A stretch of DNA of 64,000 nt, taken from positions 158,356,576 through 158,420,575 of the forward strand of contig OZ038378.1 in assembly GCA_964036045.1 (NCBI GenBank), read 5' to 3'. The notes under the pieces are model-generated. The model searched no databases. It was not told where the DNA came from and saw nothing but the letters and a program-made list of their open reading frames with translations. The translations under genes were made by a program, and so were the position numbers. This DNA is from Eutreptiella sp. 'Long Island Sound 2002' (Eukaryota > Euglenozoa > Euglenophyceae > Eutreptiales > Eutreptiaceae). Position 1 is the first letter of the stretch; each line of letters starts with the position of its first letter. Of the stretch, positions 50,623 through 61,527 are shown one piece after another.

Positions 50623-53600
50623 TTGACACTTGGGTGTGTCAACGTCGAAGGAACTGAACCTGAGAATGCGTCTCTGTTCACGGTTCGATGGCGCATTTGC
50701 GCACGTCGTGATAACTCCTTTGACTCCAGCGTGGAATTGTTAGTCGACTGTGGGGCGACCAGTGACTTCATGTCAATGCACACTGCAAAGAGGGCGCGAC
50801 TTCCCCTCTACAAACTGACAAACCCTGGACACGTCTTATCAGCCGGAGGTGTCCACGTTGAAGTGCGATACTACACGAGAGCCTATGTTCGAGTTGCAGA
50901 ACTCGTATTTCGACATAACTTTAAAGTCTTGGAGATTCTGCGGGATGTGGTACTCGGACTACCATGGCTTCGAAGCTATAATCCAACTGTCAACTGGAAG
51001 GAACGGTATGCGGACATCCAACATGGTTTGAAAACATACCGGTTGTCTTTGGACCAGTCAAGACATTCCACCCAGCTGCAGTTCCAAGCTGCTTCGAGGT
51101 TGGACCTTCTTTCGACACTTTCATCCAGTACCTCGAAAGCGAGTCCGGTTGGAAGCCCTACCCCACATGCCAAGGAACGCCCTGACCTACATTCGTCGAC
51201 ACACGTCCAGAATGGTGCTGGCATGTACGATGAGTCGGAAACGGAAGATGGTATCACCGATGAGGAGTGCAGCGATATGGAGATCGAATACGTCTCGTTG
51301 CCGAAACTCAAAAGGGAGATCCGTCGGGCTTATCTCACCGGAGATCAAGTGTTTCTGTGCTGCATGGCTCGACCCGCAGTGCCAGTCGATCAAATGTACA
51401 AGATGCAAGCAAGCAGCGACGATGACGGGCTTGACCCCGTTCGACGCAATGTGCCTATTCGAATACACAGGTGGGAGGACCTCTACAACCGGGAGAAAGC
51501 GGAGTTTGGAGACCTACCTCCGCATCCACCTGGTAGGGATCATCGAATTCACCTCGATTCGGAAGACAATCCACCGTGGGTACACCCTTACAAAATGGAC
51601 CCGAGTCAATTAGATGAACTTCAACGACAGCTGGACAAGTTACATCGATCTGGTCGGATCAGACCATCCCCGAGTCCATACGGAGCGGGTTGCCTGCTGG
51701 TGAGGAAAGCGAATGGTAAATGGCGTATGTGCGTCGACTATCGAGCGTTGAATACGCGAACTGTTCGACATTGATATCCTTCACCTTCGATCCAATCCAT
51801 CTTGAGTACACTGGGGGGTTCCACTGTATTTTCGAAGATAGACCTTGTTAGCGGGTTCCACCAGATCCGAATCCACGACGAAGATGTCGAGAAAACCGCC
51901 TTCAACAAACAATTTGGCACCTTCGAATGGGTCGTTATGCCCCTTGGCCTCTGTAACGCGCCATCGACGTTTCAACGCGTCGTGAGTGATGTCCTTTGAG
52001 ACCACTTGGGGATCTTCATATGGGTGTACATCGACGACATTCTCGTCTTCTCGAAGGATGTGGATGAACACCAACGACATCTCCATTTGGTACATGAACT
52101 GCTCCGTCCACACCAGCTGTTTCCCTGCATCGATAGATCCACATTCTTCCAGAGTCGAGTACCCTTCTGCGGATACATCATCGATAGAGATGGAGTACAC
52201 ATGGACCCCGAAATGATCAAGGTCATTTGAGGTTGGCCTCCGCCGACCACGGTTTATGAAGTTCGACAATTCATCGGGTCGTGTGGATTTTACCGGCAGT
52301 TTGTCGAAGGGTTCCAAGCTGTCGCAGCCCCTCTGACCGCAATGTTTAAGGCAGATTTCGACTGGGAGTGGACAGCGGTACATCAAGCTTCCTTCGACAA
52401 GCTGAAGCAAGCAATGATTAATGCGACACATCACAGTGCCATCAATCCCCGACAGGCGTATCACTTGTACACGGATGCTTCGAAAGATTGCGTGGGTGCC
52501 ACGCTAGCGCAGCGATGCGCGCATGGAAAGTACAACCGACATCTTCGACCTATTGCGTTCATGTTGCGGAAAATGCAACCTGCCTAAACTCGATACCCGA
52601 TCCGAGAACAGCAGTTGTTGGCCATCGTGTTAGCCTTGAAGCAGTGGTTTCATCTACTTCGAGGACCTCAGCAGGTGCATGTGCACACTGACCACGAAAG
52701 CCTTCGTTATCTTAAGACGTGCCCTCGACCGCTGACACCAGGACAAGCACGTTGGTCCCAGTTCCTCGAAGAGTACAACCTCACATTGTGGTATGTACCG
52801 GGGCTCGAAAATCCAGCAGCGGACGCCTGTTCCCGCCTGACTTCGCGACACTTGATGGACATCGAGAATGCCACACGTACACGGGCCTTTGTAGTACCGT
52901 TGGTCGAGAACTGGGTTTCACCGGAAGGAGACCCTGCCGATGAATTCCTACATGTGCTCGAGGACTCGTTCTCACACGATGAAGTGTGGCCCCAGCCATA
53001 CAACCACCTGTACGTATCGCTTCGAAGCGGAAGCTCCGTGGGGAAGGAACCTGTTGTTGACGAAGATGCGGAATCAGCCCTCCAATTGGACACTGAACCA
53101 GCCGTTGGGCCGGAGGATCTGGAGCCACTGCCGTCAAACGAGACTCCGGCTGAGGATTCACACCAGCCTGTGGTACATCTCGATGATGCTGGCAACGAGC
53201 CAGACACGTCCAGCAACACCGACGACCTTCCCGACATAGACATGGACCGCCCTCTTGGGGTCACTTTTGGCAAAGAACTTCGATATGCTCCAACCCTGGC
53301 GGAACTGATTCACTGTCAACGCCACCGAGACGGCACACTACAGTCAGTTCCCTTGCCTAAGGTTGGACCGAACACACCGCAGCCGTCGAGTCTTAAAGGT
53401 ACACACCGTCCAGTACACCGACACTATCAGTGCAATGATTTGACTTCGACAACTGTGTGGGCAGCGGCCTATCGAGAAGACCCACGTACGAGACACTTCT
53501 ACGAAGTCGCGGTTCGAAGCCCTGCGGCACGACACTCACCCCGTGATGCCAAGTTGTCCTTCGATGATCGTAAATTCTTCCATTTGTCCGCGATGGGCAA

Positions 53601-53690
53601 GCGTGTGCTTGTTCCTCGAACGCTTGCTACCTCAATTGTGGCTATGTGTCACGAGTCGGAGTTCTATGGCCATTCAGGAGTACTTCGAAA
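50623..53690 (+). pseudogene. Element B protease, reverse transcriptase and RNase H
   Basis: One frame with stops at 51772 (TGA), 51997 (TGA), 52228 (TGA) and 52585 (TAA). Protease: LLVDCGATSDFM. RT: MCVDYRALNTRTV, KIDLVSGFHQIRI, MPLGLCNAPSTFQ and the catalytic VYIDDILVFSKD. RNase H: LYTDASKDCVGATLA, EQQLLAIVLALKQW and HTDHESLRYL. Then the H2C2 start of integrase up to a frameshift near 53690. Before protease, 50415-50622 is an Arg/Ser-rich linker in the Gag frame. Confidence 0.85.
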
Positions 53691-54837
53691 CCATGGCGCT
53701 GATCAAGCGCGACTACGTTTCTTCACATCTTCGACATTACGTCGAGCGTTACATCTTGAGTTGCGATGTGTGTCAAGCGGCTAAGTCACGGCGTGTCAAC
53801 ACCGCCAGACAGCCCAGACCCCTGCCGGTGCCCGACATGAAATGGCATAGCGTATCCATCGATTGGGTTTCAGGATTGCTTTGACCACCAGAGGCCATGA
53901 CGCCATCATGACTGTGGTCGACCGATTCTCCAAGCGTGGGATGTTCATCCCCTGCCGCAAAGATATGAGGGCCGACGACCTTGTCTATGTGTTCCTGCGT
54001 GAAGTAATTCGACTCAAAAGATGCCCTGGACAAATTGTTTCTGATCGAGACAAGCTGTTCGAGTCCCAAGCGTGGAAAGAGTTGGCACAGCGTTTCAAGA
54101 TCGAGATGCACCAAACAGTAGCCAACCGTCCTCGAGGCAATGGCCTAGCGGAGCGCAGCAACCAGTCCATCCTCCAACGCTTGCGCACACACGGCATCTT
54201 TGCTAACAACGAGTGGGATGTCAACCTTCTGTTGGCCGAGATTCAGTTTAACAACCTGACGTCCAATAGCCTTCAACTATCTCCGTTCGAGATTGATGAG
54301 GGACGTACACCCCATTTTCCATTGGATTTTCCCCGAATGACCTCTCATGCACATGAACCTTCGACCGTGAATGATGAAATGCAGCAAGCTGAACGCACCT
54401 TCGATTCTGTGCGTGCAATGCTTGCAATGGAACGTCGACGGCAGATGCATGTGGTTCTGCAAATGGACCGACACGTTCGAGTGCCTGAAGTGGGGGAACG
54501 ATGGTGGGTGTTAGTGCCAGAATATCGACACAAAGGAAAACTCGATGTTGTTTGGTGCGGCCCTTACAAAGGTCTCGAAGTACTGAACAAGGGCCAGAAT
54601 GTTAAACTGGACATCCCTGCCCCCTTCGATGATTTGCGGGTTTGTAACCAAGGCAGAATGAGGCCCTACATCCATCGAGAAGGACAGCCAGTGTGGGAAT
54701 TCCCGATGCCACCTGTCAAAACGGGGACTCCCCTCGACTTGTCAAGATACTGCCTAGACATCGAGTTGGATCTAAAAAGCGCCGCACGTTCCTGTACCCT
54801 TGTGAATGGGATAAAGACATATGGTCTTGGGAGTTGA
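53543..54837 (+). pseudogene. Element B integrase
   Basis: After the frameshift near 53690 the zinc-binding Cys pair lies in ILSCDVCQAAK. A second shift and TGA near 53882 precede the catalytic core: TVVDRFSKRGMF (first Asp), IVSDRDKLFESQAW (second Asp) and RPRGNGLAERSNQSI (Glu). The C-terminal part reads WWVLVPEYRHKGKLDVVWCG. I see no chromodomain, unlike element A. Confidence 0.8.
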
Positions 54838-56145
54838 GTAAAGCTCTAGAGGAGGACCCCGTGTACCTTGAGTTCCTTCGCCTCCACCCTGAGTAACCTC
54901 ACTCCTCTGCAGCGTGGTTTTTCGAAAAACTCATGCCGGGTTCCAGGTCAACCACTGGAGCCTCCGCCTACGGTACTACTCCCCGGACATCCCGAACTTC
55001 CTCTCGACCTCCGCCCTCTCAAGCATCACCATCGAATGTCATCGATGTTGACGAGACCAGCGACGCTACCGGCGGAGATGGCGATGGTGCCCAGCCCCAG
55101 CTACATCGACCGCAGCTCACCACTGTCGATCAGTAGCGTCAGCGGCAACCCGGCCGAGTCGACCGCTGGACCCGTTCTCGGCGCCGAACTACAGCCAATC
55201 GGCATACGTTGGAAGTTCGAAAGGAAAAGGAGGCCCCTCGTCGAAAGGAGGCAAGGGAGGTGTGTGCTTCCGCGAGGAATTCGCAGGAGTAGCACGGAGT
55301 GGGCGAATCGACATGTCGGGAGCCACCACAGGCTTGGAAATGCTCGAGCAAGCCCTGGCCAATTGGCCTGTCCTGGAATCGACCAGGGGAGGGGGGCCCC
55401 CACCCCGCATACACCCAACATCTTGCAAGCTATACGGGGCCCCACCCCCGCGCGACGCCCAATACTATCGAGAACAGTGCACGGGCCTCGAAGAGCCTGA
55501 TACACACTGCAATTCTTCGGAGGACTGGGTTCATGAGGAATGGTTCAATCCTGATGAGGATCTCGCTTGCTACACGGGGTACGACGACTGATCCCCTTCC
55601 TCTGCTCAGCGTCCGGATGGGTCGACAGTTCGTGGACATCGAGGCCGAACACATGGACTTCGAGGCCGAACACCTCCACAAACGAACCGTCGTGGGGAGG
55701 AGAGCCGAACACCTCCAACAACGAGGACACTGCCCCCAACCATCAATCATGCCTGTCCAACGCCCCAAGAACGCAAGCTACCACTGGAACGAACCAGTCC
55801 GATTCCTACTTCGAACAAGAGGACGACGATGAAGACTATGGAGATCTACCCGATTCCTGGACCCACGACGAGGACTATACGTATGCCACACAGAGTTGGT
55901 CGACGCCACCGCCCAGTTACGATACTGTTCGATAACCAGAATCGCTGTGGCAGCCATATGATATGAAACGATACAACCACGAAGTCGAGACCATCGAAGA
56001 ACTCCGACACGTGGGCACGTTCGGAATGAAGCCACCCTACCGATTTGGGACGCACGAAGACGATCCACTTGCGACAGAGTATACCAAGCTCGACCAGCAG
56101 GTGCTCACCATCGCGTCGAGTGCCATGGCCGGATCAAAGAAGAGG
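54838..56145 (+). other. Element B region between integrase and ORF3
   Basis: TCGA-rich, with several short Ser/Thr/Pro/acidic frames (for example 55567-55935, ending in EQEDDDEDYGDL, and 55963-56286 with KKRSHIPKRTPCSSCDEYEC). They may be the broken N-terminal part of ORF3. A short duplicated block, TCGAGGCCGAACAC, recurs at 55641, 55662 and (partly) 55704. Confidence 0.5.
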
Positions 56146-58054
56146 TCACATATTCCTAAGCGAACGCCATGCAGCAGTTGTGACGAGTACGAATGCCGCT
56201 ATCATCAAATTGCGCAAAACCATCGACATAGACAGCTGGGGTCGAACAGCGCCGTTCCCCTACGAGACGATGCGAAGCGCGCCTGACACGTCCTTCGATG
56301 AACATGAGAATGCTGGTAGCGCACCGAGCTACCAGTGGTGAACGAAGATCGAAGTGGCTTGTGAGAACTTTCGAAGGACCCTCGTCGACTGGCGGCAATG
56401 CAACGAAGAGCTCGACTGGAGATTCAGGAACAATCTCGTCGAGAACGACTTGCCCAATCAAATTGCACGCCTGAACCACATGCACCGAGAGATCTCAGTG
56501 ATCGATGACCTGATGCACGTCGCCGATGGAATCGACCTAATCTTCAGGTACCGACGTTTCTGGACAGTGGACAAGATGCGTTGAGCAGCAGCCTCTGCCG
56601 TTTCGATCGTTGGGCTCGTTTGAGACCTCCAGAAGGTTTGCCAAACGAAGGACTGGCTGTTCGAAGACCGAGCCCCCTTTCTCGCGTACAAGGTCGACTT
56701 GCTTCTTCGACGACATCGATTGCAAGGCCTACGAGGTACCACTCGGCTTGGGTACAAACGATATGGGTGCGCTCCACATCGAACCCAGGACCTTATGTTC
56801 CAACTCCAGGAGTACTATCGACTAGGAGAATTGACCGGACCTTATGCGTACAACGCCGTCGCACCAGGTGCCCACATCGACCTAGTCCAGCTGGCGACGA
56901 TTTACTAGACTGGCACTGGACAAATCAGGTAGTACGACTTCGATAAGGAAATTCGACGAGTTGCCCGCCTTCACTGGACCAGTGAGGAGTACATCAACCT
57001 CTTTCCTTTCGTGAACGCCGCTGACTTTGTTCGACATCTGGGTACCTTGAAATACCTCATGTCCACCTTCAAAAGCGGATACGAGGATGAACGACGTTGG
57101 CGTCGAGCGGTCAAATTCCGAAGGGATGTTTTCGCCGATGAACGGGGGGAGCGCGAGTCCAGCGATTCGCCCGCGAGTAACCCGTTCCAACCGGACCCTG
57201 TCGACCACCGGTTCTTGCCGGCGGATTCGAAAGTCTATCGGCACCACTTCGACATCCCGTTCTTCAAGTACGTCACGCCGATTCATGACGACTTCGAAGC
57301 TGCCCATCGACGCAAGGTCAGCTGCTGAGACCAGGTCCTCGAAGCGGTCATTGTCGACACGGCTCCGAGCCTTGTGACTGCAGAAGCGGTTCGATTCGCT
57401 CTGCAGAGCGCTCTCGCCGATGGACAGTATGTGCATCAACACCTCGGTCGACTTCAAGCAAACTCTCGAACCAGCAGCCTTGAGATCATTGACCAATATG
57501 CCCTCGGTCCTGGAGTCGACGACGTCAGTGTCATCATCGTTGTTCGGAGGGTTTCGATTGCCGACACACCATGGTGGCGAGTCGATACGCGAACTGGTCA
57601 GTTCTTCGACAGCATGGCCGCTGGTACTCGTTCGAAGCAAACCTATCAATGGTCCACCGGTCGACATGACGCGTTCTCCTTCGAAGCCGCCGAACGAATG
57701 GATTTGTGGAACGAGGACATTTGGAAACCGTCGAACCTTTGAGATTTTTATTCGACCAAGGCACAAACATTGGGACCGGGACAATTTCGAGCGCTTGCCC
57801 GTGAACATGTCTTCGTATTCCAGTACAAGTGCCCCGTCGACGGCCGGCCCGGTGACCCCAACCCTTGATTGCTCAACCATTGATCTGGTATCCTGATTCA
57901 GAAGTGTGCCCTCGAAAGCGACATTCGTCAACACTAAACGGGTCATGACACCTTCAAGTTCATGCCTGGCGTCGAAACGCTGAAGGAAGTGCACGAAGTA
58001 TGTCGAGTCCAGGTGGATCGCTTGTCCACTTTCGAGTGGGGCACGGATTGCTGA
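56146..58054 (+). pseudogene. ORF3 of element B, conserved protein of unknown function
   Basis: A single frame of about 635 codons downstream of integrase. It is interrupted by TGA at 56582, 56621, 57326, 57740 and 57866, by TAG near 56906 and 56930, and by stops further on. Despite the breaks the product aligns with both halves of relic B': DLMHVADGIDLIF with DLTRVVDAIDSAF, FEDRAPF with VEDRAPF, LGYKRY, HLGTLKYLM with RLGTSKYLM, RRW..AVKFRR with RRW..SVNFRR, and REHVFVFQYK with GEHVFILEYK. This conservation across diverged copies shows it was a real protein of this family. No known domain recognised with confidence. The start is unclear. Confidence 0.7.
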
Positions 58055-58515
58055 AACGACAGTCGGAACGCAGGTAATGGCTGATTCGATAGTCCGGATG
58101 CCAAGTAATGGCTGATTGGACAGTTGGGACGCCATTAATGGTGTCGACTGCCTTAACATGCCCTGTCGATTTGACAGATGTATAGTCCTGTTGGTTGTTT
58201 GTCTGCTGGGCACTCAGCTTAGATGGCTGTGCCCAATGTTATGGTATTTCGACGGGTTCACAGCCTTGCTGTGGGTAGCGCCCGTGCAGTGTGCCTGGCA
58301 AAGTTGTCTTCTGCAGCTTCCGCCAAGACACAGCCGTGGCAGAGTGGAACACGGCGTATGAATGAGGCGCTGAGGACAGGTGTACCATATACTGTACCTC
58401 AGTGTGTAGGTTTCGACCACTATTTTGCTTCAGTAGCCAGCACATGTCGAGGTCCAAAATTTTTTTTCGGGGCCTGCCTTTCAGGTTCAACAGTGTGGCA
58501 CCAACCAAGACGAGT
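58055..58515 (+). other. Element B 3' non-coding region
   Basis: Three imperfect 31-bp repeats around TAATGGCTGATTCGATAGTC (58070-58160). No gene. Confidence 0.6.
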
Positions 58516-58534
58516 GAGACCTCTTCGAGGTCTC
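58516..58534 (+). other. Conserved hairpin at the polypurine tract
   Basis: GAGACCTC-TTC-GAGGTCTC, an 8-bp perfect stem with a 3-base loop, immediately before the A(G)8TAG tract and LTR. The identical hairpin (on the minus strand) stands at the same place in B', 31216-31234. Confidence 0.8.
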
Positions 58535-58546
58535 AGGGGGGGGTAG

Positions 58547-58841
58547 TGTTATGGCTTCGAACAGCAGCAGCGCAGCGAGCGCGCGAGTGGCAATCACAGT
58601 CGCAATCGCACTGCAGCCTGTGAATACATCTGAAGCATCGAAATGCCAGCTGCGTGAACGAAGTGCTGTATGATACTGCGATATCTTTGGACAGGGTTTT
58701 TTCTTCGAATTTGTGAACTGTCTATGTATTGGTGCTCCGTCTAAAGATCCTGCGCAGAGGTTTGTCGATGTGGGATTTGGGACTTTCGAGAAACAAGACA
58801 AACAAGAGATCAAGAGAGTTCCCGAGTTGAATACCACAACA
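58547..58841 (+). repeat. Element B 3' LTR
   Basis: 295 bp, same length as the 5' LTR. Confidence 0.85.
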
Positions 58842-60806
58842 GTTTTGAGGATGCCGTTCGCGATGAGAATAGTGGTGAGGCTTGAAAAAATGCAAATGAC
58901 CCTTGAATTTCGATTTTTGTGTTAATTTCACATGCTTTCTCCTTGCCCAACCTACTCACCGCATACACTCTTTGTGATTTTTTCCTCAACCTACTACATG
59001 CTCAAGGAGAGGATTTTTTTTATCATCAAGGACTGTATATTAGAGGATGACACCTTGGTTGAAGCCTTGTATGTACATGTGGGAGTGTGGTATGCGTTTG
59101 GACCTAACCTTTCCCAATTGCCACCAAGTCTTGCGAGACCTCTAGTTTGTCAATATTGTTTCCCCCTATCTTTGGCAGGTAGGGCCCATCCTCTTGGGAT
59201 GTGGGATGCCACATTTTAGTTGGTCTTCTTTAAGTTACTGCCGCGACTTGACTTTTCATGGACTCTACTCTCCCCACAGCACACACACACACACACATAC
59301 TCACATACATGTGTGTGTGCCCCTCCTAATCGTCTTGTGAGATGTCATTTAAGCTTGATGGCCCCCTTCCTCTTTGCCTTCTCTGCATATGTCGAGCACC
59401 GAGCACGGGGCTTGGTAACTGCACGGCGCGTTCGGAGAACGCCCACAACCTCCATTCCTACGGGGACTGGTGCTAGATGGACCATTCCTGTTGTCCCCCC
59501 GTTGAAGCCGATCTACGGGCACCTGACGTGCGGTATATGCCGGTTACAGGTGGTCATTCACCCCTCCTACACGTGAGCTGTCTGTAGAACAGGGTTGGGG
59601 GATCCGCTGCACTTCAGCCGTGATGTGATGTGGAGCTGCCGACACACAAACAAATCAAGGCTTGGGTGCACATTGAGCTTGTCTGGTTTGGTGTTTTCCT
59701 TTCCCCTCTAACCCGCCATGTGTCCTACGCTCTTCTGCTTGGTCACATCCACACCAACCTGTATGGCTGTAGTTCCATACCAGCCCGGAGAGAGCCATGG
59801 CCCATCCTCACGGCCATAAAAGATATGAGGTTATGTGAGTTGTTGTCTTTTGGGTCCTAAGGGCCCGGGAGGGCTGGTGTGTGCCACGTGAGCTGTCTGT
59901 AGGAGCTAGGGAGCCCACTGCACTTCGGCTGTGAGCTGTACCCCCCCCCCCCCATGACGCGCGGTCAATGTTTTTTTCCCTCACTGGGTACCGCCGCAGC
60001 AGGCCCCCGCCAAGACGGCCCACGCCATCGTCTTGGGGGCAAGGGGCTCGCCGGAATGTGCTGTGGTGAGCCCTATGGCGAGACGCAGCGTGTAGGTGAA
60101 CAAGACCCCCCCACCCGAACCTTGCTTGGTGTGCTGTTGAGCCGAGAGTGAGTCTTGTGGCCGGCAGCCCCCCCCCCCATGGTATGCAACTGAAGGTAGT
60201 ACTGCTGTACTAGCTCTGTTTTCTGCCACGTCCATTTTGGTTGCCGACGGGTAGTCAAGTGCGGCTACGAGGGCGATGGGGGTACAGTTGAGTTGGGCCC
60301 CCATGTGTGACTTGCAGCAGATATCCCGCCAGGAGAGGGCCACGTGGTCCTCAGCTTCCGTGGGCCCATAACACCCCATATATTCAGGTGCAGTGGTTGC
60401 TAAGGCCGTGAAGACGTACTTGGGGTAGCACTAGGAGGGTGTGTAAGGAGGGTACACCTGCGGGTTGTGTTGCTGATTTCTGATTTTTGGCTTGTCTGGT
60501 GTTCCTGACGCCTAGAGTGCTGAATTTCTGTCACTCTGGACTCCTGGGGTCCTGAATTCTGTGACTGTTTGCTTTTGTGCTTGCCTGATGGCTGAATTTT
60601 TGTCTTTTGGTCTGAAATTCAGCCCTGTAGGGACCCAAGTGGTGCCGAGGCACTTGCGGTCTTGAACCCGCCCCCCCACACCCACAACCACGCCCACAAA
60701 GGGACACACAACCCCCCACATCACTGTTTGTGGTCAGCCAATCCTATAGGGTTCTGATTTCAGCCCAAACCTATGGTCGCAACCTAAGTTCAATCTTGGG
60801 AGGGGA
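58842..60806 (+). other. Element C interior, right part
   Basis: No coding region supported. An open frame at 58932-59219 has no recognisable motif. CACGTGAGCTGTCTGTAG... and CTGCACTTCNGC recur at 59573 and 59884. The end is rich in CTGAATTTCTG/CTGAATTCTG variants and a purine tract before LTR C. Confidence 0.5.
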
Positions 60807-61527
60807 GTGCAATAGGGTTGGTTTTCCCCCTTTGGGTTACCCCCCACGGCATCGGTCCCGAGACCAATCCAAGCCCCGCACACACACAACATACCCTTGG
60901 GGTGGGATGCAGTAGATCCTAGGGGTGCTGAATTACTCCTTTTCTGGCCTGGTGCGCGCGCGACATAAATCGCCATCAAGCGTGAGCCTACTGAGTTTTT
61001 GTTTTTCAATTCTGATTTCTGCGGGTTTCAATTTACGAGATCGCGGATTTCTGGCGTTTTATACCCGTACAATTTGATTGGTGCTTTTGGTTTGGTGTGA
61101 GGGGCTGATTTTGCCGTTCACACATGTTGGAGGTTCGACACACACGAATCTTTGTCGCCGTAGCATTGCTCATAGTGTATAGTACTCAATTGTGTCTATT
61201 TGTTGTGCTCTTGTTTGTATGTTTACTTATCCATTTCATAGATAAGTATAAGATGACATTATGTAAGGTTCATTGTTCGAATGTTATGTGATACTCAATG
61301 TGAGAGAACTTCAACAAGGATCAAGACAAAGTTTGGAAAGTGTCTTTGCTCACCTTTGTCATTGTGCATCTACTTTGATTGAGGTTTGTAGTGTCCATCC
61401 ATGTACCATGCTAAAGAATAGACATTCTTGGTCATTGGCAAGTTGGAGTTTTGGATTTTGAGTTCAAAATTTTGAAAATATTATTGGGAGAAAATTATTT
61501 CACTTGACCAACATGGAAGATCCTTAC
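60807..61527 (+). repeat. Right LTR of element C
   Basis: 721 bp, uninterrupted version of 32151-33621; it preserves the empty site of the solo LTR. Confidence 0.8.

Larger units (their letters stand above)
48402..58841 (+). mobile_element. Element B, decayed Ty3/gypsy element with extra ORF3
   Basis: 295-bp LTRs at 48402-48696 and 58547-58841, TGTTATGG...CACAACA, about 90% identical. Plus-strand order is Gag, protease, RT-RNase H, integrase, then about 3.2 kb with ORF3. AGGGGGGGGTAG precedes the right LTR as polypurine tract. A target duplication is ambiguous (GTTT at best). All long frames carry several stops and a few frameshifts, so it is inactive. Confidence 0.9.
32151..61527 (+). mobile_element. 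Element C, large LTR-bounded insertion into B'
   Basis: Direct LTR-like repeats at 32151-33621 and 60807-61527 enclose about 27 kb. The sequence left of the first and right of the second are two contiguous halves of element B'. A purine tract (GGGAGGGGAG) precedes the right LTR, supporting plus orientation. No gag or pol of its own is visible once A, B and D are subtracted; the interior is satellite plus about 2 kb of non-coding sequence. No target duplication is recognisable. Confidence 0.65.

Noticed and set aside
56882-58213. 443-codon uninterrupted antisense ORF opposite ORF3
   Set aside because: The sense translation is the one with conserved motifs across B and B' (EHVF, LGTxKYLM, EDRAPF); the antisense similarity is weaker and follows from nucleotide homology.
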